DNA of 64,000 nt. Origin: Reticulitermes speratus (lineage: Eukaryota; Arthropoda; Insecta; Blattodea; Rhinotermitidae). Positions within the stretch are counted from its first letter, which is position 1, and each line of letters opens with the position of its first letter. This document shows, one piece after another, positions 10,801-23,049 of this stretch. The translations under genes and the position numbers were made by a program. The notes below the pieces were generated by a model. It was not told the origin of the DNA. It saw only the letters and a list, made by a program, of their open reading frames with translations, and did not search any database. The stretch lies in NCBI GenBank assembly GCA_021186555.1, contig JAJKFL010000206.1, positions 1 to 64,000 on the forward strand, in the 5' to 3' direction.

Positions 10801-12378
10801 TAACGTGCTAACAGGTTATTGTAATAAGCTTCAACACATAATAAATTACAATATTGTTTCTTGTACTCCTTTTATGAATATATAAAAAAAGAAAAACATA
10901 CGTAGAGTACTAATAAAGATAGCAAGGATTTTTTAAAATATTTAACTTTATTAGCATATGAAACTAGCGTGTTACCGATATTAATGCATATTTTTATAAC
11001 ATTGGTGATAGTATAGCGCAAAACGGCTATAGTTTGACTGTTTAAGACCTGTAAATACGCTATTTAGAAAATTAAGATGATGTTGGCTGTATTTGAGATG
11101 AACTACATGCAAGGTGCTGAAACATATTACAAGCTTTAAAGTATTACAATATAGTTACTTAGAAGAAACTGTATTTATAAAACGGAGAATAGAATGCGTT
11201 ACTATGTATATATTTGTTTAAAATTGAGTAACATAAATTTAGGTTATTACTAAAGTTTTAACATATTATTCACGAGTTTATGCAAAACTACGTAATACTA
11301 CATAGACGTGTTTACACGTAACACGAATATACGGTTACGATATATTTGAAAGATAATGTGAATATACTTAGTTAATAGATAGTGCTTATTTTACGTTCTG
11401 TTTTAAATAAGAGTAAGGATTATTTATTTAACAAGGTTAACACGACACAATGTAAAAAACATGCTACGTATACTATACGTAAAGAAATACAGTTTCAAAA
11501 AAGTAATTATACACTGTGAGAAAGTAGGTACGGTTTGATAACGTAAGCATATGTAAAGACATGGAATATAGAATATATACTTATGCAGAATTGTTCTGAT
11601 GAACAACGGTAGGTTACAGTCTGCATGCAAAAGCTTTACTATGCGGCAGGTTATTTATAATTAATTAACGTAGTAAACTGAAATTATAGACTTGTATATG
11701 AACGAAGTAATAGGTACAAGTACGGACTTGTTATGCTAGACGGACAGGCAGGTGCACGCAGATATAGCTAGACCCCTACGGCAACATACTATTTGGAGCA
11801 TTGGAATGTAGGTAGACTCTCTGTTGCCAAACGATCAGGTGTTTACACAGCTGGTTCAATATGCAAAGACTAGTAGGCTTTACTTAATGATGTACAGAAA
11901 TAATTACTATTTTTGCTTTGAAGTCTGTAGACATTAATGTACTTTGTACATATTGTGTTTAGAAAATAAACGTTTTAGCATAGAAATGATTCTTGATGTG
12001 TTATAACTTTACATTGCAAGTTTTGTTTTTTAACTGCAATAGATGATAAGTTTAATAATTAACTGATTATATACGTTGGTACGTACAATGCATGGCTATT
12101 AGTATTATGCTATTACACTGAATATAGTTACTTAAATTATCAAAAGCATATGTTATTAAACATCGTACGGTATTGATGCTAAACTGATTATTTGTGAATA
12201 TGTGACTGAAAATATAAGGCACTTTGTGAAACAATTACCTTAGTCATTTATGAATAAAGGGAAAAAAAGGATCGGATGACAATTCATAGAACATGAAAAC
12301 AAAAGATAGTAGGCTGAAAACTTACTTACTTTACTTAAAATATTAAATAATACATAAATTAAAATGAACACTAGAGGC

Positions 12379-12734
12379 TTATGCAAACCCAATTATTGAT
12401 GATGCATTCCATTTATACGGCGACATGATCACAAAGTTTGTGTGTTTTCCATCCTCAGACGGCACTGGTATAGTTTTTTGGGGTAAAAAACGTAATGATC
12501 CAGAGATCATAGCAATTCTTAGGCGACGATAAAATTGTTTTTGATCTTCACAGCGTGCTAAGTTTCTTTATTTTTTAAGACACTTATCACACGTTGTTTG
12601 TTTATTAACGTATGAAGGTGAAAGTGGATGATAGGCGAAAACCCTTTTTTGCGGATGGTCAGGCTGAAAGGAGTTCCGTGAATTTTCCGTGATTCTATTA
12701 TCGATACGATGGATATGTAATGTGTACCAGCCAT
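12379..12734 (-). pseudogene. Left-arm copy of the 118-residue frame, frameshifted
   Basis: This is the mirror of the open frame at 14914-15270. It carries a one-base deletion near 12558 (GCTAAGTTTC where the right arm reads the complement of GCTAACGTTTC), which breaks the frame about half-way. Apart from that the sequence matches the right-arm copy by eye. This break is one of very few differences between the arms. Confidence 0.6.
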
Positions 12735-13784
12735 TTCACAAGATTATGCTGAAAAACAAATAAAATACGGAATTATATTATTATAAATATTAAAACAGTT
12801 ACATGTAGGGTATAAAATTTAGAATTTATTATTATTATTATTATTATTAATATGTCTTGTAGATATTTACGATATACAAGTACATTTAGATATCCTTAAC
12901 TATATAGTTTAAGGTAGGAACTAAATTGAGCACTTTGTTACAGGCTTGAAGAAAGGAGAAACACTTAGAACTATTGCAGCAATAAACTGAAACACGTTAT
13001 AGTATGAGACAATATTACAAAGAGATCAAAACTTTAAATACTGTTGTTATCATAGGTATGAACTGATACAGCTATTAGCCACAAACGTTAGTTTTTGATT
13101 TATAACATCTTAATATAGCATTATATAATTTAGGAGTTTAAAACTACTGATACATGACAAACCCTGAGAAGCACTCGATAAAGAGAGTGAACTCTTGTCA
13201 ATATAAAGCAGAAATACGATTTAGTATTACTGACAACCACAGAAAGGTTGAAAACTTACTTACTTTACTTAAATTATTAAATAACCTGTAATATAGCATT
13301 AAATAACTACGAGACCTAGAACTAAAGATACAAGTTCGGAACCAGGAGACACTAGAAGTATGGTAGATTCAAAAATAAATTAAGAAGGTAATTAAGCTTC
13401 ATTATTGATTGATTAGGTGTGACTTAACTGAGAAAATTACTTACTTACTTACTTGCTGTACAGAATGATGGATAATTACAAACAAGTAAAATCAGCAGTG
13501 CAATACGATACAGTAAGGTCGACTACCACTGAGAGAATGACATTTTAAGCACATAACCCTCCCAACCTCCTCGTTAAAATCTGTCTACCTACTGGCGCCT
13601 CTTAGACCTACAAGTACACACATTACGGGCTAATGGATGATAATATCAGAATCTATATAAGCGTTGACAGTAACATGCCCCCATCGCAGAATTTTTGACA
13701 CACATAGCTTGAAGTATTGTTTGAACTTGTTTGTGAAATATTTAGAGCAAGTCGACAGGGTGTCGCCAGATCCATCAGATTTAG

Positions 13785-13856
13785 ATGTACTCAATAAGAA
13801 GTGTATTTTGAAAGAGTCCTCTTTCTAAAATAGTTCTGCACTTCTTTTGAGTGCAA
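13785..13856. other. Palindrome centre (72-bp spacer)
   Basis: The two long arms stop pairing cleanly at CAGATTTAG/CTAAATCTG. The spacer still folds imperfectly (AAGAAGTG against CACTTCTT, and GAAAGAG-TC-CTCTTTC at 13810-13825). It therefore looks like a diverged continuation of the hairpin with a 2-base turn rather than an unrelated insert. Confidence 0.75.
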
Positions 13857-14790
13857 CTAAATCTGATGGATCTGGCGACACCCTGTCGACTTGCTCCAAA
13901 TATTTCACAAACAAGTTCAAACAATACTTCAAGCTATGTGTGTCAAAAATTCTGCGATGGGGGCATGTTACTGTCAACGCTTATATAGATTCTGATATTA
14001 TCATCCATTAGCCCGTAATGTGTGTACTTGTAGGTCTAAGAGGCGCCAGTAGGAAGACAGATTTTAACGAGGAGGTTGGGAGGGTTATGTGCTTAAAAAT
14101 GTCATTCTCTCAGTGGTAGTCGACCTTACTGTATCGTATTGCACTGCTGATTTTACTTGTTTGTAATTATCCATCATTCTGTACAGCAAGTAAGTAAGTA
14201 AGTAATTTTCTCAGTTAAGTCACACCTAATCAATCAATAATGAAGCTTAATTACCTTCTTAATTTATTTTTGAATCTACCATACTTCTAGTGTCTCCTGG
14301 TTCCGAACTTGTATCTTTAGTTCTAGGTCTCGTAGTTATTTAATGCTATATTACAGGTTATTTAATAATTTAAGTAAAGTAAGTAAGTTTTCAACCTTTC
14401 TGTGGTTGTCAGTAATACTAAATCGTATTTCTGCTTTATATTGACAAGAGTTCACTCTCTTTATCGAGTGCTTCTCAGGGTTTGTCATGTATCAGTAGTT
14501 TTAAACTCCTAAATTATATAATGCTATATTAAGATGTTATAAATCAAAAACTAACGTTTGTGGCTAATAGCTGTATCAGTTCATACCTATGATAACAACA
14601 GTATTTAAAGTTTTGATCTCTTTGTAATATTGTCTCATACTATAACGTGTTTCAGTTTATTGCTGCAATAGTTCTAAGTGTTTCTCCTTTCTTCAAGCCT
14701 GTAACAAAGTGCTCAATTTAGTTCCTACCTTAAACTATATAGTTAAGGATATCTAAATGTACTTGTATATCGTAAATATCTACAAGACAT

Positions 14791-14824
<34 letters not shown>

Positions 14825-14913
14825 TCTAAATTTTATACCCTACATGTAACTGTTTTAATATTTATAATAATATAATTCCGTATTTTATTTGTTTTTCAGC
14901 ATAATCTTGTGAA

Positions 14914-15270
14914 ATGGCTGGTACACATTACATATCCATCGTATCGATAATAGAATCACGGAAAATTCACGGAACTCCTTTCAGCCTGACCATCCGCAAA
15001 AAAGGGTTTTCGCCTATCATCCACTTTCACCTTCATACGTTAATAAACAAACAACGTGTGATAAGTGTCTTAAAAAATAAAGAAACGTTAGCACGCTGTG
15101 AAGATCAAAAACAATTTTATCGTCGCCTAAGAATTGCTATGATCTCTGGATCATTACGTTTTTTACCCCAAAAAACTATACCAGTGCCGTCTGAGGATGG
15201 AAAACACACAAACTTTGTGATCATGTCGCCGTATAAATGGAATGCATCATCAATAATTGGGTTTGCATAA
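14914..15270 (+). CDS. 118-residue hypothetical protein inside the palindrome
   Basis: This is the longest open frame of the palindrome. It runs from MAGTHYISIVSI to SSIIGFA and I do not recognise a family. It is mixed polar and basic in the middle (KNKETLARCEDQKQFYRRLR) and has no signal peptide, obvious membrane segment or zinc-binding cluster. A plausible splice acceptor, TTTGTTTTTCAG, ends 14 bases before the ATG, so it could be the last exon of a longer transcript; I could not find a matching upstream exon. The left-arm twin is frameshifted, so only this copy could be expressed. It might be a decayed gene of the parental element or a chance frame. Confidence 0.35.
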   Translation: MAGTHYISIVSIIESRKIHGTPFSLTIRKKGFSPIIHFHLHTLINKQRVISVLKNKETLARCEDQKQFYRRLRIAMISGSLRFLPQKTIPVPSEDGKHTNFVIMSPYKWNASSIIGFA

Positions 15271-18200
15271 GCCTCTAGTGTTCATTTTAATTTATGTATT
15301 ATTTAATATTTTAAGTAAAGTAAGTAAGTTTTCAGCCTACTATCTTTTGTTTTCATGTTCTATGAATTGTCATCCGATCCTTTTTTTCCCTTTATTCATA
15401 AATGACTAAGGTAATTGTTTCACAAAGTGCCTTATATTTTCAGTCACATATTCACAAATAATCAGTTTAGCATCAATACCGTACGATGTTTAATAACATA
15501 TGCTTTTGATAATTTAAGTAACTATATTCAGTGTAATAGCATAATACTAATAGCCATGCATTGTACGTACCAACGTATATAATCAGTTAATTATTAAACT
15601 TATCATCTATTGCAGTTAAAAAACAAAACTTGCAATGTAAAGTTATAACACATCAAGAATCATTTCTATGCTAAAACGTTTATTTTCTAAACACAATATG
15701 TACAAAGTACATTAATGTCTACAGACTTCAAAGCAAAAATAGTAATTATTTCTGTACATCATTAAGTAAAGCCTACTAGTCTTTGCATATTGAACCAGCT
15801 GTGTAAACACCTGATCGTTTGGCAACAGAGAGTCTACCTACATTCCAATGCTCCAAATAGTATGTTGCCGTAGGGGTCTAGCTATATCTGCGTGCACCTG
15901 CCTGTCCGTCTAGCATAACAAGTCCGTACTTGTACCTATTACTTCGTTCATATACAAGTCTATAATTTCAGTTTACTACGTTAATTAATTATAAATAACC
16001 TGCCGCATAGTAAAGCTTTTGCATGCAGACTGTAACCTACCGTTGTTCATCAGAACAATTCTGCATAAGTATATATTCTATATTCCATGTCTTTACATAT
16101 GCTTACGTTATCAAACCGTACCTACTTTCTCACAGTGTATAATTACTTTTTTGAAACTGTATTTCTTTACGTATAGTATACGTAGCATGTTTTTTACATT
16201 GTGTCGTGTTAACCTTGTTAAATAAATAATCCTTACTCTTATTTAAAACAGAACGTAAAATAAGCACTATCTATTAACTAAGTATATTCACATTATCTTT
16301 CAAATATATCGTAACCGTATATTCGTGTTACGTGTAAACACGTCTATGTAGTATTACGTAGTTTTGCATAAACTCGTGAATAATATGTTAAAACTTTAGT
16401 AATAACCTAAATTTATGTTACTCAATTTTAAACAAATATATACATAGTAACGCATTCTATTCTCCGTTTTATAAATACAGTTTCTTCTAAGTAACTATAT
16501 TGTAATACTTTAAAGCTTGTAATATGTTTCAGCACCTTGCATGTAGTTCATCTCAAATACAGCCAACATCATCTTAATTTTCTAAATAGCGTATTTACAG
16601 GTCTTAAACAGTCAAACTATAGCCGTTTTGCGCTATACTATCACCAATGTTATAAAAATATGCATTAATATCGGTAACACGCTAGTTTCATATGCTAATA
16701 AAGTTAAATATTTTAAAAAATCCTTGCTATCTTTATTAGTACTCTACGTATGTTTTTCTTTTTTTATATATTCATAAAAGGAGTACAAGAAACAATATTG
16801 TAATTTATTATGTGTTGAAGCTTATTACAATAACCTGTTAGCACGTTATTCTAGTGCTTTTAAACACAGACCCTTTAGTAATGATGAGATTCTTATACAT
16901 ATTTTTCGAGCATGCGCGCATAAAGTACGTTAGCAATTGTAATAAGTAAAATTAATACCTTAAAATAATCGACTGCATTGGATACCCTGGTGACATATGC
17001 ATACAGTTCTAGAATATATTTAGATCGTAATAGCAAAAATTGTAACATGTTACTAAGTAAAACGGTAAAATTAATTCTTTGTACATAAAGAAAAGACGGT
17101 TAAATTTCCTACTTATGATATTTCACAAAGCTAAAACTTTCGTATAACATTAAAGAAATTAAGTTCATTGTAGTAAACAGGTTATTCACGGTACTTGCTA
17201 ATGTGCAAACAGTTCAATGGTTTATTGCCATCCCTTTTCAACCTTATATATAAATAATAATAATAATCTTTTCTAAAACAGGTATCGTAGGCATTCTGTT
17301 ACTGAAAGCCGTCATATTGTCTAGTTCAGCGTTAGTAGTTTGTACAAGTCGGTACGTGCATACCTGCTGAGAGTCGCCACTAAGTCTCAACTTAGGGTAA
17401 TTCTTATCCTAAAAATAACCTACCGTAGTTAGAAAGTAGTACATTCCGATCATACATATCTAGTTTATTTCCGTGCTAGTAAGCGTTCTGTACAGTTTAA
17501 AGTAAAAATAACGTCTCACCGGCAACTGTACTATGATGCGCTGTACTGTATCCAGTAAAACTTGTAATAATAACATATTGTAATTATCCTTACTGCATTT
17601 CTAAATTCATAAATAGACCTATACAGCGACTACTGTGGGGACACAGTCTGTCCCATAATAAGTAATTCTTGTCTAAATAACCTGCCGTAGCTAGAAAGTA
17701 GTTGTGCATTCCAATCATATTTCCATCTTTATATTTCTGTGGTGTTAGGGGTGTCTTGCAGGCCATCGTAGAATCGACATTACTTCTGTGTAAGTACAAT
17801 AAACGTTTAACATCAGATGTAAATTACTCTAGTTAGGTAGTATTCGAACCTAGGATCTTTACGTTTAAGAATACAGCTCGCCATCCCTTTCAGTTAAATA
17901 TATCATTATATTAAGTTTAAAAGCCGTCATCTTGTTCGCCTTATTATATAAATTGTAGCGGTCATGTTGTATAAATTTTAAAATTTCAGCAAAGCCGCCA
18001 TTTCGTTTAAATAAAATTTAAAATAGTACTTTTACTTATTAGTAGCTTACCTTAAAATTAACGCGTTTACCAAAAATGCGCGGACGTAATAGAGAACGCC
18101 ATCCTACTAAAACATGTCTGAACATGTTCACATTCCTTTGCTATTTGGTGAGTCATCAAAATATAAGGACCTTGTTTATCACTTCGCTACCTTTAAAATA

Positions 18201-19838
18201 TACGTATTCTCATAGCAGGTGTAGGCACGCGGTGGCATAGTTAGCTGGACATTGCGCTACAAGCGGGAAGGTCGTGATTCATTGGCAAAATCCTTCTGAC
18301 CGCACTATGGTTGTGGGGTTGTCTCAGCCCCTAACAGAATACCAGGGCTATCTGATGGTGTTAAAGGCGACCAGTGCACCTTCATGTACCAATTGTCTAG
18401 ACGTCTGGGTATCCTAAGGGTCTGTCCAGGCCATAAATTTGCAGGTAACCTACATACGTTTCCACCGTCCTTTCTTGCTTCTTGTATTTTTCAAGGCCTC
18501 TACTTGATGTCAATGCATGCATATTCCGTTCTTAGCTCTCTACATTTTACCTACAAATTGTAACATTTTATTTTTAAAACGTGTATTAATAATACATAAT
18601 TTATTGAAAACGTATATTCCCTTCCCACACTGTGTTAAAGTCCTTCAACTACCACCTGCATGCTGGCGACGCTCTGTCTACCCACTTAGGGTATCTTGAC
18701 ACAAGTGTAATTCTATTATTAAATGCATTATGCGTCTGGCGACCTACTTTCTAATATTTACTATTTGCGTTTGTAAACAAACTTTCTAGTCTCAATGAGT
18801 CATAGTAAACTATCAATCTACCTACTTTCTAATTTTAAAATAGCATATAACCTTAGGCATTTTCATTCCAAGCAACACCAAAACCATACCCTCTAGTTCA
18901 TCAGTCGCTTAGTAAATCAACGCTGTTTATAACATAAGTAAGTTAAATACAAGTTCAGTTACGTAATAACAACAAAAAACCAGTTTACTACTTGCATTTG
19001 CAAATATTTAAAATTAGCGCATTTGCAAAACTACCGTATGTCTAAATAAAAAAAAACAAAATAGTAGCTTACGCTCAAACGTTTAGTTACTGTTAATTTA
19101 TTTAACTACTTTGTGCCAAAAAAACCTTTAATTATATTTAATTAGCCTAATATTTATTAAACAGTAATTAATTACGGTGGGGGGATTGCTTACATAAAAA
19201 TATCAATCATTTATAGGGTGAGGGTTTGTTTTAGTCCTACATGGTCGTTAACCTGTGGGATAGGGAGTTTATCGCAACAACCATTAATTAAGGTAGGGCT
19301 TATTTACATCCTAAAGGTCGTTGACCTAGAGGTGTACATCAGGAAATATCACCATTGGTATGGATTGCCTCATTGTGGTTGTAAATTGTGTGTGAAAAAT
19401 GGACCTGCAACTTTAAAGTCGCTCTGTGTAAATACAATGGGGAACTTGCTCCCTCGTTAATACAACAACAAGTTATTGAATAAATGTAAGTACTAAAAGT
19501 GAATTGTGTTCTCCATTTCAGTTTAATAAAAACCTATTCCTATCCTTTAAAAGAAAGAGGTAATTGACATAGGTAGTATTCAAATACATCCAACAAAATC
19601 TTTATTTTCAAAATAGCAAGTGTACTATTTGCGTGTGTAAACAAACCTTTCTAATTTCAAGAATAGTTCAACTTCTAGTCCCTATACATGTTTGTACATG
19701 ATCTGGCTGCCCTACTTTCTATTTTCAAAATAGCATAGCACGCCCCACTGTCTCCGCTTTCTATAATGTTTAATATTCATAAATATACATTAACACCCTA
19801 TTTTCACAAGTTAATAAAATTAATTAAATGTATAAATA

Positions 19839-19922
19839 AAAGAAAGGGGTAATTAAGGTAGGCAGTATTCGAACCTAGGATCTTGTGATCATAAGTCCTA
19901 CACCTTACCACTCAACCACCCC
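19839..19922 (-). ncRNA. tRNA-like structured sequence, right arm
   Basis: This is the identical mirror copy of 7727-7810. Within the arm it has the same polarity: it reads toward the centre of the palindrome. Confidence 0.4.
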
Positions 19923-19998
19923 TTTCAATTACATATAGCTATTATAACCTATACTCAAACCACTCATATATATATAGCATCAAGCAGTCATCTATTTA

Positions 19999-20244
19999 AA
20001 ATAACTTTTAAATTTACCGCGTTTCCGTAATATTATTAAAATTTAAACTTAGCGCGTCTCCTTTATATTATTAAAATTTAAATTTACCGCGTTTCCGTAA
20101 TATTATTAAAATTTAAATTTACCGCCCATCCGCCATATTGTAAAAATTAAAATTACCGCGCAACTACCAACATTTAAAATTCAAACTTAGCGCGCTTTCG
20201 TAATATTATTAAAATTTAAACTTAGCGCGTATAGCTTAGGTTAA
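19999..20244. repeat. Subterminal iterated motif, right arm
   Basis: This is the inverted copy of the 7405-7650 block, with the same TTTAAATTTACCGCG and TTTAAACTTAGCGCG alternation and order. Confidence 0.7.
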
Positions 20245-20455
20245 TGTTACGGCGCCAGACTGTCTGAGGTTTATGTTCAGGCGCCAGACTGTCTGGGGCG
20301 TTTGTTTATGTATAGGCAAATAATTACGTAATTTATAGGTTAATTCAGCAATAATTAGATCAATTATTCAATAATTAGATCAATTAAACATTAATTACAT
20401 CAATTAATCATTAATTACATCAAGTAAAACATTAATTAGGTCAATTAAGTGCGCA

Positions 20456-20557
20456 CGGCAGCCATGTTTGTTTACATGTGACGTCACTTCCGGTAAAGGT
20501 CATTGACCTTGTCACGTGACTTTGTTTACATCCGCCATCTTGTGACGTCACTTCCGG
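20456..20557. promoter_or_regulatory. Transcription-factor-like site cluster at the right terminus
   Basis: This is the exact inverted counterpart of 7092-7193: two GTGACGTCACTTCCGG composites, AGGTCATTGACCT, TCACGTGA, TTTGTTTACA and CCGCCATCTTG. Its presence at both ends means any promoter or replication function would be duplicated, as in a viral inverted terminal repeat. Confidence 0.55.
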
Positions 20558-20587
20558 TGCCAAACCTACACCTATACTACTATCAGC

Positions 20588-21180
20588 CTTAGGATTCGAT
20601 TCTTACGGGATGCGTTCTCGACGTTTCGAACGATCGTAGCCCCATTACTTTCAGGGTCTTCCAGTGCAAGTTCTTGACGCTGACGATAAAGCCACCAGGA
20701 TCCTTCGAAACGTCAAGAACTGCTCGTCCATCGACACGGCGTCACATCCCACAAGACTCGAATCCTCAATAACATCGCTGTGATAACCTTAAATCTTGCA
20801 ATATCAGTCAATTTTACAATTTTATTTTCATCGTATAGTCTTACAAGTGCATGGTATTAGGCAAGAGTGGTCGAACACGTGCAGCTTCATCGCCAGAGCT
20901 CAGAGCTTTGAAATTCAAGTAGATTTGTTAATCACATGCCTAATCGAGGTTCTTCTTCCGCCACAGCAAAGTGAATCACCTGAAAAGGAATCACCTTAAG
21001 ACACATGTTTAAATATACGCCCTGTACTTTCGTCGTAACTTATAAATTCAGTTTTGCTGGACACTGGTGGTTGTTATCTGAAGGTGTCAAGAGATGACAT
21101 GGCAGGTGTCATGTCATTCGCCAAACACAGTAAAAAGCTAGACAAATATTCCGTTTGTTAAGTGTTTAAATGGCGGTGGT
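20588..21180. other. Intergenic, degenerate repeat fragments
   Basis: No gene is seen. The stretch around 20610-20790 contains TCTCGACGTTTCGAACGATC and CCTTCGAAACGTCAAG, relatives of the GAAACGTC boxes found in the hammerhead-like motifs elsewhere in the window, followed by a remnant that resembles the sequence at 22740-22870. Confidence 0.45.
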
Positions 21181-22257
21181 ACAGGACGTGACGGAGAATG
21201 ATAAAAGGATATGTCACGGTACAGGACGTGACGGAGAATGATAAAAGGATATGTCACGGTACAGGACGTCACGGAGAATGATAAACGGATATGTCACGGT
21301 ACAGGACGTCACGGAGAATGATAAACGGATATGTCACGGTACAGGACGTGACGGAGAATGATAAACGGATATGTCACGGTACAGGACGTGACGGAGAATG
21401 ATAAACGGATATGTCACGGTACAGGACGTGACGGAGAATGATAAACGGATATGTCACGGTACAGGACGTGACGGAGAATGATAAACGGATATGTCACGGT
21501 ACAGGACGTGATGGAGAATGATAAACGGATATGTCACGGTACAGGACGTGACGGATAATGATAAACGGATATGTCACGGTACAGGACGTGACGGAGAATG
21601 ATAAACGGATATGTCACGGTACAGGACGTGATGGAGAATGATAAACGGATATGTCACGGTACAGGACGTGACGGAGAATAATAAACGGATATGTCACGGT
21701 ACAGGACGTGACGGAGAATGATAAACGGATATGTCACGGTACAGGACGTGACGGAGAATGATAAACGGATATGTCACGGTACAGGACGTGATGGAGAATG
21801 ATAAACGGATATGTCACGGTACAGGACGTGACGGATAATGATAAACGGATATGTCACGGTACAGGACGTGACGGAGAATGATAAAAGGATATGTCACGGT
21901 ACAGGACGTGATGGAGAATGATAAACGGATATGTCACGGTACATGACGTGACGGAGAATGATTAACGGATATGTCACGGTACAGGACGTGACGGAGAATG
22001 ATAAACGGATATGTCACGGTACAGGACGTGACGGAGAATGATAAACGGATATGTCACGGTACAGGACGTGACGGAGAATGATAAACGGATATGTCACGGT
22101 ACAGGACGTGACGGATAATGATAAACGGATATGTCACGGTACAGGACGTGACGGAGAATGATAAACGGATATGTCACGGTACAGGAAGTGACGGATAATG
22201 ATAAACGGATATGTCACGGTACAGGACGTGACGGAGAATGATAAACGGATATGTCAC
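21181..22257. repeat. 40-bp satellite, 27 copies
   Basis: The unit ACAGGACGTGACGGAGAATG + ATAAACGGATATGTCACGGT repeats 27 times, in register throughout, with only scattered substitutions: GTGACGG/GTCACGG, AAACGG/AAAAGG, GGAGAATG/GGATAATG. No spacer sequences separate the units, so it is not a CRISPR array. Each unit carries GACGTGAC and GTCACGGT, a short inverted pair. High homogeneity suggests recent expansion or ongoing homogenisation. Confidence 0.97.
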
Positions 22258-22298
22258 CTAATATTATTCATTCTGTACATTTTAACTCTATATCTATA

Positions 22299-22620
22299 GT
22301 CTGACAAAATGTACAATTTAATCACATTAATTGTGCAATTCCACTGTCCTACATGTTTCGAACCCTTAATTTGGGTTCATCTTCAGGGACTCATTACACA
22401 CTATTCACATCTTTTAACATTTTAACCAATATAAAACAATTTTTACTTTGTATTAGTTTTAGACAACGTACATACACAGGTGTAAACAATTCATGTAAAC
22501 AATTGTACCAGTTGATGTGAATTGTGTGTCCCTAAAGATGAACCCAAATTAAGGGTTCGAAACATATAGGACAGTGGAATTGCACAAGTAATGTGATTAA
22601 ATTGTACATTTGTCGGACTT
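22299..22620. mobile_element. Foldback element with CTGAAGATGA…GAAAC motifs
   Basis: The arms at 22299-22390 and 22528-22620 are inverted copies around a ~137-bp spacer. Each arm contains CCCT(G/A)AAGATGAACCC, a seven-base loop and AAGGGTTCGAAACAT. It has the same design as the foldbacks at 3409-3647 and 27654-28494 but is a different sequence family. Confidence 0.55.
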
Positions 22621-22964
22621 TAAATATAACATGGAAGTAACTTTAACAAGGGTCCAAATTCTAGTCTAGTTGCTTCTGAACGCAAAAGACAGGCCTGATC
22701 CCTGAGCCAGTAAGCGACCCAGTAACGTACAACCTCAGTAACAGAATAAAGACTGCTGTCAGCTGCGGTTTGACACCGTGTAGTCTGGAAACATTGCACG
22801 CACGTTTCTGAGGATGTTGCTGCCCACAGCATCATGTTTCTAGCAAACTACAAGCCGTCACATCGCACAAGACAGCAATCTTGCTTATTCACATTCGTGA
22901 GAACCCTAAACCTCACCAAGTAACAAAGTAACTTTGTGGTAAGTCGGAATGAGACGCTAGTTAC

Positions 22965-23012
22965 CTGTAACAGCATGGCGGCCATGACCACGGCGACAAC
23001 TAACAGCTTCAT
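22965..23012 (-). CDS. First coding exon of an unidentified small secreted protein
   Basis: On the minus strand an ATG opens a 16-codon exon, MKLLVVAVVMAAMLLQ, ending in CAG followed by the splice donor GTAACT. It is a textbook signal-peptide exon: a lysine, then an unbroken hydrophobic core. A core promoter lies at the right distance upstream (23050-23088). Further exons should lie at lower coordinates, but the next 2.4 kb is a foldback, the 40-bp satellite and then the giant palindrome, and I recognise none. The gene is either long-introned and continues beyond 7 kb, or was cut off by these repeats. Cuticular and other short secreted insect proteins commonly begin this way; no closer assignment is possible. 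Confidence 0.6.
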
Positions 23013-23049
23013 GTTGGGTAATGTTCGTACTTCTCGCTGGTGTCTTGCA

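Larger units (their letters stand above)
7068..20581. mobile_element. 13.5-kb giant palindromic element with Polinton-like ends
   Basis: Bases 7068-13784 and 13857-20581 are inverted copies of each other, more than 99% identical by eye, around a 72-bp spacer that is itself a looser inverted repeat. The outermost bases are AGTAGTATAGGTGTAGG, and the 6-bp sequence ATCAGC flanks the element directly at 7062-7067 and 20582-20587. Six-bp duplications and AG-starting inverted termini are known properties of Polinton/Maverick elements, which replicate by protein priming. None of their genes (protein-primed DNA polymerase, integrase, ATPase, capsid, protease) is visible. The arms differ by a one-base deletion near 12558 in the left arm, two fewer ATT units in the left arm near 12830-12850, one base in a T run near 13543, and a few substitutions. 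The interior is AT-rich and unlike its flanks. I infer a non-autonomous or copy-back derivative of a linear selfish element; a wholly novel palindromic element is the alternative. Confidence 0.75.

Noticed and set aside
7068-20581. Palindrome as an assembly or hairpin-adapter artefact
   Set aside because: It has precise ends with a 6-bp duplication, unrelated flanks, a non-symmetric centre and several arm-specific indels and substitutions. Long reads would still be worth checking.
21181-22257. CRISPR-like array
   Set aside because: The 40-bp units are contiguous with no spacers, no cas genes are present and the genome is eukaryotic.
22620-22835. 71-codon frame as a second exon of the signal-peptide gene
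   Set aside because: The frame has no acceptor in phase with the exon 1 donor, and its sequence resembles a dispersed repeat remnant also seen near 20690-20790.
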